A stretch of DNA of 64,000 nucleotides from Diprion similis (Eukaryota > Arthropoda > Insecta > Hymenoptera > Diprionidae). This document shows positions 12,401-26,300 of this stretch, piece after piece. Every line of letters begins with the position of its first letter. The first letter of the stretch is position 1. The notes beneath the pieces were generated by a model. It saw only the letters and a list, made by a program, of their open reading frames with translations, did no database searches and was not told the DNA's origin. Position numbers and translations under genes: made by a program. The stretch covers positions 5,518,001-5,582,000 of the forward strand of contig NC_060112.1 of NCBI RefSeq assembly GCF_021155765.1. Direction: 5' to 3'.

Positions 12401-14430
12401 CCTAGAAGTGATCCGAGTCAGTTACGTTGCGGGCGTTTGTCGGACGGAATGAGGATAGGAGGATAGAACGGTCCTTACGAGTTACGGACGAGTCTGGACT
12501 TTGGAGAGGACCTGGCACCGACACAAGGGCGATGGCCACTGCACACAGACGAATAGGCTCGACGACCGAAGTCACGCCAAGTAACTCTGTGTTAACCCAG
12601 TGTCCAGCACCGGTGCGTTCGGGTCTAGGTCTGCCCAGGGCGTTCACCCTGATTGCGTTCTTATAACACACTTACCATACCAGACGTAGTACCCAAGAGG
12701 GTATCCTCTCGGGCTTTGTGAGAGAGAGAAATACTAGTTCTGGCCTTTCGTCGATGGGCTTGTGTGCATTACGATGCTCCCTCCTTGGTATTTCCGCTCT
12801 TTGTCAAGAGGATGGATTTCGAGCCCATGGCGGATGGCGGAGAGGAGAAAAGGAGAATAAGAGACAGGTTGAAAAGCGCACACCGCGTAACAGTGCGTCA
12901 CTGCATCAACGCTACCGATTGACTTACTACCTGCCGCAACGTCACGGCTTACAAGAAAGTATCACGGTAAACAGTTTTGTTGTTCTCTTCAACCCGGGTT
13001 CAACGATCGCCGACACGCGGAAATATTATTCACAGCCACGATGCAGCTAGGTCATGGGCTTTGAAGTGTGCTCGCTGCCATGTACCTACATCAGTGTGTA
13101 CTACGAGCGGTCCCAAACTCGCTTCGGTTATTCAGCCTCCGAGACTACTCGCCCTTTCTTTCTTTCTCTCTTCCACTCTTCCATTCTCCGTAGTGACGTT
13201 TCAAACCTTCTTCCCTGTAGCCCTCATTTCGGATCCGTATATAGATAAACGAACGTTGGGTATACGGCTCGAGAAGTGGAAACCGGCGTCCTGGTTAGTT
13301 AGTACAAGGAGTAATTAAGTCTAGGCGTGTATTACATACAGCATAGTTTCTCACGGCGAGCAATTACAGGCATAAGACTCGGATGTGTCGATGAATCGCA
13401 AACATAACTGTTCTCAATCGAACCGCGGCGTTCCGTGTACTCTTACTCGCGTTTTATCCTCAAGAAGAAGTTGTAGTGCTGCAGGTGAAAAAGACTGGAT
13501 CCTAGAAGCTCGGGCCTCACGTATGAACCTCGTTAATATATAGAAGAGTTAGAAAGAAACCGTAAATAGGTGTTCTCAACTTGCGATCACCGGAATCGGG
13601 TGCCGAAGTGAAACCGAAAAACTTTGCAGAAACTCGGGGGCTCTTGGACGCCCGGTAAAATATGAGTCCAATTATTCGGCAGGTCCGCCATTGTGACGAT
13701 AACGGTCAACGTAAGAAGAGCCCGCGAGGCCACGTGTGCAACAGCAAGTTGCGTATGCGCGTTGCATGCAGGAACCGCGTGACCTAGTCCCGCGTTACAC
13801 AGTGTGTACGTCTCGAGTTAAAACTAGGCTAAGTCCGCGCATCGCTGGAATAGAAGAGCCATCGTGCACCCATGACGATGGCGACTCCTCCTCTGAGCCA
13901 TTTTACCCCGACGAAATTACGCCGAGGCTTTTATTCCTGCAGGGAAAAATCCCCGACAAAGATCGGATCATTGTGGACCAATTCCCGCGTGCAGGCAATC
14001 GCTCCGTCATTCCGGGACTCGGTTGAGGACCAGGAACGCCGTCGACGTCGGAGTACCGATAAGCAGAGCGGTCGATGCCCCCTGAAAATACTCTCACACT
14101 CTTACACTTCGTGCCACTTCGGCCGTCGCAGAGGCTGTCCCGAGGTCTTCTTAGCTCTTGCTGGTGACTGACTCGCCGAGTGAGAGGGGCAGCGTTTCAT
14201 TTCCCCCTCGGGGGCATGGGCCCACCAACGAGGGCGAGCGAGGGCCCTGCGTATCCGAGTCCAAACCCGTAACCATGGCCCCCAGTAATAAGCACTGAAG
14301 TGTCTGTCACGGGGGATAGAGCCGAGCTCTGCGCCTACTTTTCGACCGGCTAACAGTACCTACTCACGACTATAAGCGCCTTCTGCCTCCCGACAGGAGT
14401 CAGACGCCGAGCCTGGACCAGCCGGAATTT
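12401..14430. other. GC- and CpG-richer intergenic block, candidate regulatory or noncoding-RNA region
   Basis: GC content and CpG density rise in 12401-12660 and again in 13730-14430. Open frames of 60-113 codons appear on both strands but lack homology that I recognise and lack splice partners. Possible uses are enhancers or exons of a noncoding transcript upstream of Blimp-1; sequence alone does not decide. Confidence 0.35.
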
Positions 14431-17400
14431 CGTCCAACTAGCCAGCACTGAACACTCACGATTCAAATTCGAATTTCAACGTTACTTTTTCATGGTGTCG
14501 CTGACATCTCACGACAACACGGATGGAAGAGGATACAACTGACAGTACACTGTTGAAATTAACCAAAATTTACCGAAATGAAATTTTTGCGAACAATTTT
14601 GGTGGGCAATTCAGAAATTCAACCTGTGCCTGCTGACAAGACGCTATGTTCAAACCGCAAGTGATATGATTCGCTTAATATTTCGCCGATCTTCGTCTGA
14701 ATCAATCCAGTTATTTTGCACTTCCCAAATATGACCATGTAGGTAACATAGAAAATTATTAAGAAACTTGGTAGAAACGCTTTATAAAATGATAAAGATT
14801 GCGTGTATTCATCGGATTGAACAGCGAATTTCATTTTAAAATGTCCATATGATTGTAAAAAGATTGTCACTGCTTCCACCGAAGTACAGAAAATTCAAGT
14901 GCAATTTGAATCCAATGCGGTTGAAATCTGATAAAAGATATTAGCGACAGAAATGACCCGAATACCTTGATCAAATATTTCAGAACTTGATGAAGATTTT
15001 GAAACAAGGATTTTCTGTGACTGTGGAATCGAATCGTTAGATTTGACAAATATCCTCTCTTTCACCTCATCTATTTGAAACATTTTCAACAAGAAAAAGT
15101 AATATTCTTCCAAGTTTTGGATGAAATTTGGGAAAGGTGGAGAAATTTTGATAACGAAAGTTGGTAACAATCTCGATGTTACGCGCGCATACCGTTAAAA
15201 ATGTAACGTGTAAGACCGAGGAAGGCCGGTGGGCGCGTTGCACCTACCAGATCAAGCACCTCATCTCACACTCTTCGGATCCCCCGTTTTTCTTACCTAC
15301 TTTTCTCCAGAGACTCTACACGCCTGACTACTTGCCTGAATAAACTCTAATGACCTTAAGCTAAGCGGGGTATTAAACTTTACGACGTGGGTATAGGTAT
15401 ACGATCAGCCGTTCTCGGTTTCTGTGGTGGATCAAAAACGATCCAAGATGACGTAACGATCCTAGCATTCGCGATCGTTTTCAGATATAAACAAAAAAAT
15501 TTAAATAAAAAAGTGACGGCTATTCGGAATTTTTCTCTACCAAACAAGTTTTACATTCAATTTGTTCTGCATTTTGGAATTTCAACGTTCAAGTCTGGCT
15601 AGTCTCGAGAAACTTTTTAGATCTGTGAAATGTTTATGGAAATCTATGGGGTACCAAAGTTGACGAGCACAGTTAACAGTGGTTACTAAAATACAGCATG
15701 GCTAAAAAGTTATCCGACACTTCCGATGCGTGTTCGAAAAATCATTTCTCATCCTACCACCATAAAGCACCGCGCAAGATGGAACCATCGCTTTGGTATC
15801 GTGATTCTTTGCGACATAGGATGATTCCACTAATTCAAGGGAATGTGCAGGACTCCTAATCTGGGAGGAGGACAAGAGATGATTCCACATAAACACGTGG
15901 ATAATAGCACACACTCATTGGCGGTGCTTTCCCATCACTGTCTTCCGATTGCCCGCCCGGTTTTGCTTAGCCATAGGCAACTGACTATAACTCGCGTGAG
16001 TTTATACCACGTGACGTATATCTAGCTAGGCGTCGGGGGCCGATTAGCAGGTAAGTAAACTAGTGCAGGCAAGAGTTTGCGTTTTCAGAGGTGAACGTAC
16101 TTCGCAGGATATGCCAGCTACCACGCGTATAAACCAGCCGTGTATACACATGCATGCAACCGCTTCGGGTTCATCATGAAAGACGAGGAGCTCCGTCTGC
16201 TACGTCAGTGTCACATCCCATTCGGCAATAGTTGAGATGAATCGTGGCAACTGCCGAAATTAGAGTCTGGATTTGGTTGAAATAGTGAACATGTTATTTA
16301 TTCATTCGTTTATTTGTTGAATTATTTTTAAATTTACATCGACGGTAACCAACTGCTCCGGATCGTAATAATGTGCAAATAGGATAATGAAACGATGAAA
16401 AAAAAATGGAAACAGCATGAGAAAAATACTTTTTATGAACAGTGTCAAATTTTCATTATTTGCCAACAATATTTTGGAAGCAAAGGTATATAATTACTTC
16501 TGCAATACGTCAGGGCAGAATCAAATGACTTGAAATATTTTGAAAAAAGTTCTATTCTACTGAACGACTTTCATAGTCGTCTCTAAATTTAACGAGTTCT
16601 CGATCTTTTTCGTTTTTCGACTCGAAAATTTCTCTAACAGAAATTGTTCTTTTCTATTTTCCAAGCAAGCTGTTCCAGATTATCAGCCATGTCTTTCTTA
16701 CTTGTTAAAATTACTACGTTTTAAAATCTAGACTTTGAAAGTCCATCAGGAAAGTTACTTCATAGTAATGAATTTTATTTTACGAATCGACTTGCACACT
16801 GTAGCCTAGAACTTCTTACGTCGATGGAACTTTTTCTATGATGGAAATTGGCCAAAATACATACCCGAAGTGATAATCTGGAAAAAGAGGAAAAACCGAA
16901 AACTACACATTTCTGCATCCAAGTGTACTTGATATAAATTTTTTAAAGACTACAATATTTTTCATGAAAGTTAAAACATTGTCGAGTAAAAACTGATGAA
17001 ATCGCTTGCATTTTCTGACAATTTGTGGACTTTATTTTACTCTCAATCATTCTTCGTAAACCTGTATGCAAAAATACATCACAAAATCAGATTAAAAATT
17101 GATCTGATTTAGTCGAGACTAATTTAATGTTATGAGAAAAGAATTTTCAGAACAAGTATTCTTTCCGACTTTCCAGTTAAAGATCACGTCGTATTACTAT
17201 ACTTATCATTTTTTCTTTTGACCATGACGCGAGAAAGATCTAGACTCGTAAAATTCCGTGCAGCAAATTCGAACCCACAAAGTGGCAACTAAATCATCAG
17301 TACAAGAATGATCTATGAGGAAATCACATCTTTCCGTTACCAAGTGCGCTCCTGAACTCTCTGGACACAGTTCCGTTCAACTAGTGCTATTCTATCCTCA

Positions 17401-18120
17401 TATAGCACAAATGCAACGATCTGCATCAGGATCCGGGTGTCGCGAACCATTCCTCATCCTCTTGCAGCACTGCCTGGTGGTGACGAAGTAGCTGCAAGCC
17501 GTGAGGCTAAGGGGTTGAGAAGTTGTCTCCGCAGCATCATCAGTCACCGCGTTTCATTTACCCATCGCGAAGGCTAAGATCGTCCAGCAACGGCGGCTCG
17601 CTCTCGCTCATAATTTAATCACAATATGCATAAATGTGCAGCGACAGATGGCTCTAATGGTGCCTGCACGATAGATAAAATATCCGACTTGACAGCGTCA
17701 CGCAGCAGCTTTGCAAGCAAACACGTGTTTCGAATTAGCCTTGTACTTCCTTATAGTTATAAAACATGTTCTATACACGCTTCCCTAATTGATGTAAAAA
17801 TTTTGTCAGCAAAAAAAGCTTTTCGAACTTGGTAACGGTCAAGTGCAGCGGCTGAGGCTGCAACTTACACCGCCGACTGTAAAGACGATGCAGAAAACCC
17901 TAAATGAAAGACATTCCAGATGGCGGAGATTATTGCATAGTTGAATAACTGGCGAGAGGCTATAACTAAGCGGAGGCTTGAGAGTGTGTGGAAATAGCTG
18001 TTGCGGTAAGTAGTGCGAATGGATGAGGCGCCTTAGTGGAGAGTGCGAGCCGGCTTCTGGAGGTCAGTAACCACGGTTGGCCAATCGTTCGCTCGTTTCT
18101 CTACGTTCCTCTTTATTCGT
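14431..18120. other. AT-rich intergenic DNA, no gene seen
   Basis: No recognisable coding exons. It contains a CACGTG-rich patch near 15890-16040 and a GC-richer patch near 17440-17600, otherwise AT-rich sequence. Confidence 0.5.
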
Positions 18121-18144
18121 CTTCCTAGTTTGCACGCGCGTCAT

Positions 18145-18206
18145 CCCCCCCCCCCCCCCCCCCCCCCGTTCCGTTCCATTCCGTTCCGTTCCGTTCCGTT
18201 CCGCTT
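18145..18206. repeat. Poly-C tract followed by a (GTTCC)n array
   Basis: An uninterrupted run of about 23 C (18145-18167) is directly followed by about eight copies of a GTTCC pentamer, one of them altered (CATTCC). Proline-rich open frames here are artefacts of this tract. Confidence 0.9.
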
Positions 18207-18710
18207 CTGTTCGCAGCCAATCGCGAATCCTCGTGCGATGCTCTTGCCGCTATGATCGCTACTGCAACCTGCAACCGTTGTACGGTAATCAAAGAGCGGG
18301 AAAACTACCAACGATAGTTCGAAACTCCACGTTTCAGTAGTTCTACTGCCTACGGCCCATAAATTTATATCGGCGACGAATTATATGCCAAGAATGATCA
18401 TTGTTTTACCGGTCCTCGACGGGCCGATCAGCCGTCTGGAACCGGATACAGTTCGGGAATAATAACCAGGGTCGAAGATTTTCCATGATGCGGCAAGGTG
18501 GTAAATATAGGAGGAACACGTCATAACTGCACATAGTAATATGTTCACCGAGGAGTATTATCTGCACTCCGCGTTTCGCTCAAAGACTTCCAAAGCATAT
18601 ATTCCGTTAATATCCGCTTAGAATATGTAACGGTAGTCCATTTCTATTCATCTGTTGTACCTAACTTCTATTATATGATGTGTTTCGTATTTCTGCGCGC
18701 GTGTGCAGAT

Positions 18711-18736
18711 TATTATATATATATATATATATATAC
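18711..18736. repeat. (TA)n microsatellite
   Basis: About twelve TA dinucleotides in intergenic DNA. Confidence 0.9.
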
Positions 18737-21370
18737 AGTGTAGCACAAATGTGCAAATGTACAACAATTTTTCGCCTTATGTATAACGTACAAGCATGAG
18801 CAACACGTTACTGTTGAATGGTTCAATACACTATAAATTATACGCTCGATTGGAAATGGAAAGGGAAATATTCCTGCTACACGCACGTGTTATTCAGATC
18901 TATACATATAGTAATATAATAAAGAGAAGGTTAGTGAGCTATCTATAATAGTGTTACTTTTCGCCCACGCGAAATACGACTATTTATATCTAGATAAGCA
19001 TTACATACGATGTAATGTGTACAGTGTTCACGTTACATGTAACGCATAGCTGGTCGCGGATATATCCGCGGAAATTTCAACGCCGGCATGAGTGGGATGT
19101 CGCATATATGTAGTCGCGCAGAATTAGGTTCAAGCGATGCCGCATATCATGTACCGATAATATAATTAAACCACTCTGTATAGCAGGAATCCGACGGTCG
19201 TTTGATAGAGTTTTTTTTTTCACATTGATCGTGAGCCCGTTCAATTTTTACAGAACTTCATCCATTGCCCCGGATGGTGGAAAAATTTGTATGAAAACGT
19301 CCGAAGCTTTTTGAAGCTTCTCTCGTACTTTATATCTGTCAGAATGGTATATACACAATCGATTGATACACTTTATTCTCTAATCTAAAGATAAATAAAT
19401 TCGTGAACGTAAAATATATTTGCATATTTTTATTATGTAATACATCGTTTACATCCCTTATAAAATTACAATCGTGCATTATATTAGGTAGATATACTTC
19501 CATACAATTATACGTCGGCAACATTGAATAGAATTAAGTTAGTCCCGCAATGGATGATGTATCATACGATTATATAAGCTACATTACATGTGTATTGCAT
19601 GTAGATACTTGACCCGCGGTTAAAAGTTCACGTGTGTGGTGCGGCCATGTAGCGAGGAAAAAGAGTGAAACCCAAGCCTCTAGTGAAGAATGAAGAAAGA
19701 GTCTAGGATATATTCCACACAGTTCTATGAACGCCTTCACTTTGAATAACCCTTCCCCCTGAAAAAAGAACGATACAAAAAGAAATAGAGGTGAACATTA
19801 TACTCGGTATGTACGTATATACAAGGTGACTCTCTTCCACTGCAGTTTTCGTGTTCCGTTACAAATTTCAGGGTTGTACAAGAGAAAAAGGATGAGTAGG
19901 TATATAACAGATCAGTTGGGTGTGTATATAGATATAGTATACATACATATTTGCTGGGGAGAATTGCAACCCCGTGGTGCTGCTGAACCACCGTTAAAAA
20001 ACGTCGTATATTTTCCCCGAACCCGTTGTAAATAACTCCGTTTTTTCATCTTCCTCTGCGGAAAACGCCTTACCGGAAAAACGCTGCGTGTAATACGAGA
20101 ATGACAGACCCGTTTACTCGATCCCGTACGCAAGTTGTATCAAATTATATCAGCTCAGTTTACCGAAAATCAACGGTAATTAATTCGCTGTTCAAATTAA
20201 ATATAATCTTATCACAAATTTATTTCAATAAATCGTGATTCCAAATTTTTTATACCACATGAATTACAAACATTATTATTCATTAGGATGCAGATACGGA
20301 GAATATTGTGCTAACACGTACTCCAAACAGAAAAATCAAATACGAAACCAAAAATTCTGTAAAATCGTTACGTTGTTGACTCAAGAAATTATCGCAGTAT
20401 AATATCGCTGATCAACACTGACCTAGACTCGGTACAGCGTCATAATGTTATCGCGAATCATGCCGATCACCTTTCTTCGGTCCTAGTTTTGCACGGAAAT
20501 TTCGAGTAATATGACGCACCTGATTCGCGGAGTTTGTATCGCGAAAGTATTCAAGGAGTAACAAAGTATTCGCATATTTCCGCGTATGCATATTATATCC
20601 AGAATGCTACGGAAGAGAAAGACGAACGACGAAGCGACTCGATAGTCTCGATGATGAATATGAGTCAGTGTTTCCGAAAAACTGCACATACACCTACGTG
20701 CCAAGAGTATGACTTACATGTACAATATTCTACGCATGACTCGCACTTAGCCTGAATTTCTTTTGCGGTATACCCAGATCGCGGTGCACAGTGGATACGT
20801 ATGGGTAGTTGTCCATACCTACGTCAGGTATACCTATACATACGTATGTATAGGCGCAGTTCTTTCAACCCAAACACTACGCATTGCGCTGGCGCGAGAA
20901 GCGCGTGACGAGCGTATGAGCGCACAGCTCGCGCCTAGGCTTCGATCGCATTTCTGTTCGGAGATTTCAACGCGTGGCTACTGCTGCAAGACAGTATTAT
21001 ACAGAACGCTAAGGATAAGACAAGATGGCCGGGTCTGGATATTACGACATTATTTACGCGAAATATAATAGCTTGTGATGCGACGACGATGACCAAGATG
21101 AACAAATTCGATACTTTTATTTATACACTTGAATATTCTGACGTGATTTAAGTCGCATAAATGGTAACTTTCAGGCGAGACTCGCGCGGTGGGTATAAAT
21201 TACAATGATAATTTGACGGCAAACAATGCCAATTTCGTACGTCAAACGCGAGCCCACGTATGATGTAGGTATTATAATAATATATGACTACGACGAATAT
21301 GATTTTCGATATTGGAAGAATTATTGTTGGTATCTACAACGAATGCTTTCGTGCTAGCTAGATGTAAGCA
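18737..21370. other. AT-rich intergenic DNA, no gene seen
   Basis: This stretch is rich in alternating purine-pyrimidine words such as TATACGTA and ACATACGT. Open frames are short and overlap on both strands. A CpG-rich patch lies at about 20870-20960. I recognise no gene. Confidence 0.5.
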
Positions 21371-21397
21371 TCAGACGGCGAGTCTGCGCGCCGAAAT

Positions 21398-21560
21398 AAG
21401 ACCAACATGGCTGCCGGCTGCGACACGCTTGCAATTTCGTTTCGCTCCTGGAATCATTCTTACAGCTCATTGGTGGTCGAAAGCTGTTTCTCAGCGAGAA
21501 TGGGAATGGCAAAACTCGTCCACGCGTGATCTCATCCTCGATGAAAGCCCAAAAGCTACG
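21398..21560 (+). repeat. Dispersed repeat, copy A (inverted relative to copy B at 34.2 kb)
   Basis: The segment beginning GACCAACATGGCTGCCGG resembles, in opposite orientation, the segment read leftward from about 34290, which begins GATCAACATGGCCGCCGG. Both continue with CGCTTGCRATTTCRTTTCG, a CATTYTTA block and a TCGAAA-containing block, with indels. This indicates two diverged copies of one repeat family. The shared leading motif resembles the YY1/Pho-type ATGGCNGCC core; that link is an inference. Confidence 0.5.
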
Positions 21561-22806
21561 GATTCAACGAAATCAATGCAATGACACAATCGAGATGATT
21601 AAATCCCCGCAGCAGACGACTATATCTGCGTTATGTCCAAGAACAAAAGAGAATCGCCGTATTAACTGCGACGGTTACGTGTGCCAGCTTGGCTTATAGC
21701 GATGCAAATTGTGTGTGAGAAAGGCCGCGCGGGGTTCGACGAGTGGCTTAAAGTTCTCATCGTCAGCGAGAAATTATCGGCAGGCATCCATGTATACCAT
21801 AATAGTTAGTATCAGCTGGGAGCTGTCGGCCAAGCGGACGGTTGGCGGTGCCTCTGCAGTGTTGGCGAACCTTGTAAAAGTATTTTCGAAGGTGATTGAC
21901 CGTCGCGGCTTGTGTATACATATATACGTATAACCAATGCTAGACAAATGGGAATGCAGATTATTTTCCACCACAGCTAATCTCAGCCACGAATCTCAAT
22001 ATTCATTTCTCTATTTTTTTTCTGTACACACGTTAGCTATTTTTTTTCCCTGCCATCTTTGCACGGGTTTTGTTTTCTGCCTTGTACCGTCATTTTCTTT
22101 TTTTTTCCCTTCACCTTTTGCGCTTTTTTTCGACAGTCCGCCCGGAGAGCGAGCTGTGTCTGTATATTTCCACACCTACGATCGTACTCGCGGCGTATAT
22201 TATGTTATTATAGGTGTAGGTATAATCTACGCGAGGACCCTAATAAGAGGAGGCAGACTGCGAGCCTTGAGATTTCGGTTCACGTTTGGCGAACCCGGAA
22301 GCCCAACTTCCATGGCCATATAATCGCAGATCCAGCTGCCAGCCGGCCTGGTGTAACAGCCGGATTATTACTCTCTGTGTCTGCGCATAAGTCTCAGAAA
22401 GTCGCCTTGATCTTGACTGTTCGCGAGAATGACTTCATCGGTAGGTATGATCCCATCGCGACGTGCTAAACTTTGACGATATTTATAGAGGAATCATCAA
22501 AACACACCTCTGGCTCTGCGCACCTTATTTTTACGCATATGTATACACATTTTTGTATACATTATATACATATGGATACATGATATAAAATGCACAAATG
22601 TCAAGTTCAAGGTTCCATTCTTTTAACCGTCAGCTTATACGACTCTGTTTTGTTCATTTTAAACACATACACAGTACGTGCGTGACTTCTGCGTTTTTCT
22701 ATCTGTTAATTTCTTCTTTTTCTCACATAGATTCAAATTTCTTCAAGCCTTTTTTTGGTCACTTTTACTTTTCTAAGAAGCATGTAAGAATATATGCAAA
22801 TTACAT

Positions 22807-22837
<31 letters not shown>

Positions 22838-24370
22838 CATATATATATAACGGACAGATCTACAACAATTTTTTTTTCTTATCCACCTATAATATCGCCC
22901 GCGCCGACTTTTCAACCTTAGAAATCCATCATCTTCGCAGCATTAAACGCGTCAAATAATCTATCCGGAGAGATTTTGTTTGTAATTAATATTTGATTCG
23001 TTAAGAAAACGTATTGTCGAACTTATTATGGAACAGCGCAATGCCAGTGATTATAAGTATAGAATTACATTACATCCATTTATTCCGTTTTACAGTATTT
23101 TATTACTTTCACGTACAGTATAGGTATATTGAAACAAGACTAACATTGCAGCTATACGGAAATAGTGCCCAAAAATCAAATGGCAACCATGACGTAATGT
23201 AGACACAGATTATTATCCTCATGATTAACTATAATCTTATCCTGCTATTATATTATTCTAGTTTCTCGGTAAGGACGGCTATGATGAAAAATCATGGAAT
23301 TGATACCCGCATAGTAACAACCACGACATTCCACTCAGCGTGCGATGTAGTATAAGATAAACGCAAGTCATGACCTATGCTCATTTCGTTCAGATTAGTT
23401 TGTGGTTGATTTGACACATAGCATATCCCACTTACTTAAAGCTCACTTACGTATAGGATTAATTGAATTCTATCGCAGATCCGACTATCTTCAGTCGTAT
23501 TTAAAAATCGACCAAATAAAAATCGATGCCGAAAATTATTGATACAAAAAATTAAAGATCAATAGTACTTGACAGTGATAGTTCTGGGAACAGGATTTCG
23601 GTCTGTAGGTATTATTACTTTTCTCATTCGTTTCGTATTTTTCATTTTTTCATTTCCGTTTCTCTTCTTTATTCCGGATTTCCGAACGACCTAGCCTACC
23701 GAAGCAGATCGTTGCTTCCTTGAAGCTCAAGGTTGACCATTACTTTGCGACGGCATGGTACCGTTGCAGCAACGTACCATGCAAGGTTCGTCCAACTCTC
23801 TTTGCTCTTCACTTATCCTCAATCTTCACTCTTCACGCAAGCTTATAACGTGAATTGACGATCGCCAGTATCAAATAATGGAGAATTAATCCGACTGGTC
23901 GACAAATCTAAACAAAACTTGAAAAGAGAAGAAGCATCAAACAGAGCGAAATACAAAAAACAAAAACCATCGAGAATTATGTATAATTATCAGATATAAA
24001 AAAAAATCGAATTTTCAGTTTATAAATTACGCCGTTTTTTCATCTTTCAATATAAAACCAAAAACAACAAAAATGACAAGAAATGTTACCGATCATAAAA
24101 AATTATTGTACGTAATCTTACAGATGTAATTTCTCGAGGGAATTTTTACGCGCCTACCTTGTATAAGAATTAAATTATAAAATGACTGTAGTATATAAGG
24201 TACAGGATGTTATAAATTCGGTTGAATTTCGATTAAAACAGATTTTATCCAGTCCCCTCTCCGAGGATAACAAACCCAACATCTCTCTATATACACATCT
24301 CCCTCGAAATCCTAGCCCCCTTCGAAAACGCAGCCCCACTCCGAACGAACATGACTCTTCGAAGGTCGAA
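21561..24370. other. AT-rich intergenic DNA with microsatellites, no gene seen
   Basis: It contains a (CA)n run followed by TA-rich sequence at about 22806-22850 and pyrimidine-rich T tracts near 22015-22130. No convincing coding exon was found. Confidence 0.5.
22806..22850. repeat. Compound (CA)n-(TA)n microsatellite
   Basis: About eleven CA units pass into TA/CATA units. Confidence 0.85.
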
Positions 24371-25471
24371 GAAGCTAGAGGAAAGGGCGGAGGAGGGGCG
24401 GGGGAGGGGGGAGGAGGAAGCTCGGAGAGAAGGAAGGAAGGGGGGGGGAGAGCTGGGGTGGGAAGGGTGAAGCATTACACGTATTTTCGGAGGTCAGTAA
24501 CCAGAGAGTCTCGAGAGAGACGGAGAGTACGGAGTACCGTTGCTTTTGTCGATGCAGGAGAATGTTGAACCGAACCGAGGAACCGAACCGACCGCCACGC
24601 GAGAAGAGATGAGAGGAGAAGAAGAGAGGAGAAAAAGAGGAGAAGAGAAGAGAGGAGAGGAGAGAGGCTGCTGGAACCAGCCGACGTGCCGCTGGGACTC
24701 TGCGCCGACGACTGTGCTGGTCTCGAGACTCGACCGAGACTGTAAGGCTAAGGCTAAGGCTAAGGCTAAGGCTAAGGTTGCCACTCGCGCTGGATCGCGC
24801 TGATCGCTGCTTCGCCGCCGCAACTCCCCGCTCGCTGGCTCTGCCCACCTACCCACCGCCTGTGCTTACCCACCTTCGCTACCATCCGAAGCGTCAGTTT
24901 GAACACCGCGGCTTGCTCGCAACAACCATCGGTCAACGGTTCTTCGATAGTTGTCGCCGGTCGCGTTTTACTCCGCGACGCCATCAATCCGACCAACCCA
25001 AGCTGCACCGGCAACCTTGCAGTTCTCGCAATCAGCTCCGATCGGTTTCATCGAGTGTCACGACGGCGATTCATCGTTGCCGATTGATCCTGAAGAGGTA
25101 CTCATGTACGTTTTACGGGACAAGTGTGATTGACAAGCGGTATTAGAAAGACTGTCACTCCCGGGTGACACATCCCGACAGTTTATCCTGCGCTCATCGT
25201 ACTCTTCTCCAGTTTGTGCTTTCGTTACTTTGTGTTTCACGCACCGTATTTACTGGTCCGGGACTTTGCGGACCGGAAAAGCAGGGATGTAAGTGATTCC
25301 GAGTGCGGGTTTCGACGCTTCTAACGTTATTCATGCAGTTTCTCGTTCAATACTCAGTGTTGTGGCAAACGATATCGGTATTATACACAGTGCAGTGCGT
25401 CCTGACAGGGCTCTTCAAGTTCACCAAGTTCACCGCACGGACTCAAGCTGCACTCTTTCAACGAACCTCAG
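24370..25471 (+). promoter_or_regulatory. CpG-rich block with a strong splice donor; candidate 5' noncoding exon and promoter of Blimp-1
   Basis: This is one of the most GC- and CpG-rich stretches in the desert. It starts with G-rich and GA-rich low-complexity DNA, then a TAAGGC hexamer array (24747-24777), then balanced sequence ending at a textbook donor (CTCAG|gtgagc, exon end 25471). A TCAGT initiator-like word lies near 24894. The downstream coding exon of Blimp-1 has an acceptor at 41927, so a noncoding first exon must exist upstream, and this block could be it. The open frames here look like by-products of high GC. The link to Blimp-1 is an inference; an independent noncoding RNA is equally possible. 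Confidence 0.3.
24747..24777. repeat. (TAAGGC)n hexamer array
   Basis: Five perfect tandem units of TAAGGC within the CpG-rich block. It resembles, but does not equal, the insect telomere pentamer CCTAA/TTAGG, so it is best called a microsatellite. Confidence 0.85.
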
Positions 25472-26260
25472 GTGAGCACCATCATTAAATACCATGCAAA
25501 CCCTCCTAGAGTTGCACAAAGTGCACACGGAGTTTCGTTATTCTCCGCGTGTGCGCCGCCGCGCGTTGGTTATGCAACCGGTCAGTCGACGACTTGGTTA
25601 AAGGAGTCGGGAGGCAGGCAAGGTCATGGCGATCATCAGCCGGCTTCTTCCTCGATCCGCAGTTCCTACAACCAGCAACGAGAGTCTCTAATTAGTTTCG
25701 ACATTGCGCAACGGTCGCAGCACGCTTTTGGCGCGATGATCGCTCGAGTCGCTCGTCGAGTTTAAATTTCTTTTCCCGGGCATTTTTTACGCCCTGCATT
25801 ATCATCGTCATCGCCCGGGGCTGTTTCGAAATTGAATTAAGACGCGGAGATTCAGCTGATTGGTTAAATGGACTAGAGGATAATGAAAATGACGCTCGTT
25901 TAATCGGCCATCTCGTTATAAGATCGTTACATCGGTAATTCGGCGATTGTCGCCGAGTTCGCTGCACGCTCTCAAAGCTCACGCAGTGACGACGGTCGCA
26001 CGATTTCGTGCAGCGGTCGACCAGAACCTGTCACTGCTATCGCTCTCGTCGTCTGCTGCTGCAACGCGAAAGCGCCGACATGTTGCATCTCGTTACATTG
26101 CGCTCGTGAAACGCCCGCCGAAATGCGCCCTCCTCCCCCGGCGCTATACCTGCATATCTCGGTCTTAGTAACTACGGAAACACCGTTAAACACACTCGTA
26201 TTTCCTAATATGTCATAACGGTGTAACTCCGCCATTGCCCCCTCCCTGTGATGCATTCAA
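25472..26260. other. CpG-rich intergenic DNA downstream of the candidate 5' exon
   Basis: The CpG-rich character of the preceding block continues to about 26160. Open frames on both strands overlap and lack recognisable domains. I see no gene. Confidence 0.4.
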
Positions 26261-26261
26261 T

Positions 26262-26300
26262 GATAGAGAGAGAGAGAGAGAGAGAGAAAGAGAAAGAGAG
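26262..26300. repeat. (GA)n microsatellite
   Basis: About twelve GA units followed by GAAAGA-type imperfect repeats. Confidence 0.9.

Noticed and set aside
24747..24777. Interstitial telomere repeat
   Set aside because: The unit is TAAGGC, a hexamer, while the usual insect telomere unit is the pentamer TTAGG; it is a short local microsatellite.
24375..24856. Ser/Leu- and Pro-rich minus-strand frames of 120-157 codons
   Set aside because: Built from GA-rich low-complexity DNA and the TAAGGC array (SLSLSL and ALALAL peptides); no protein features.
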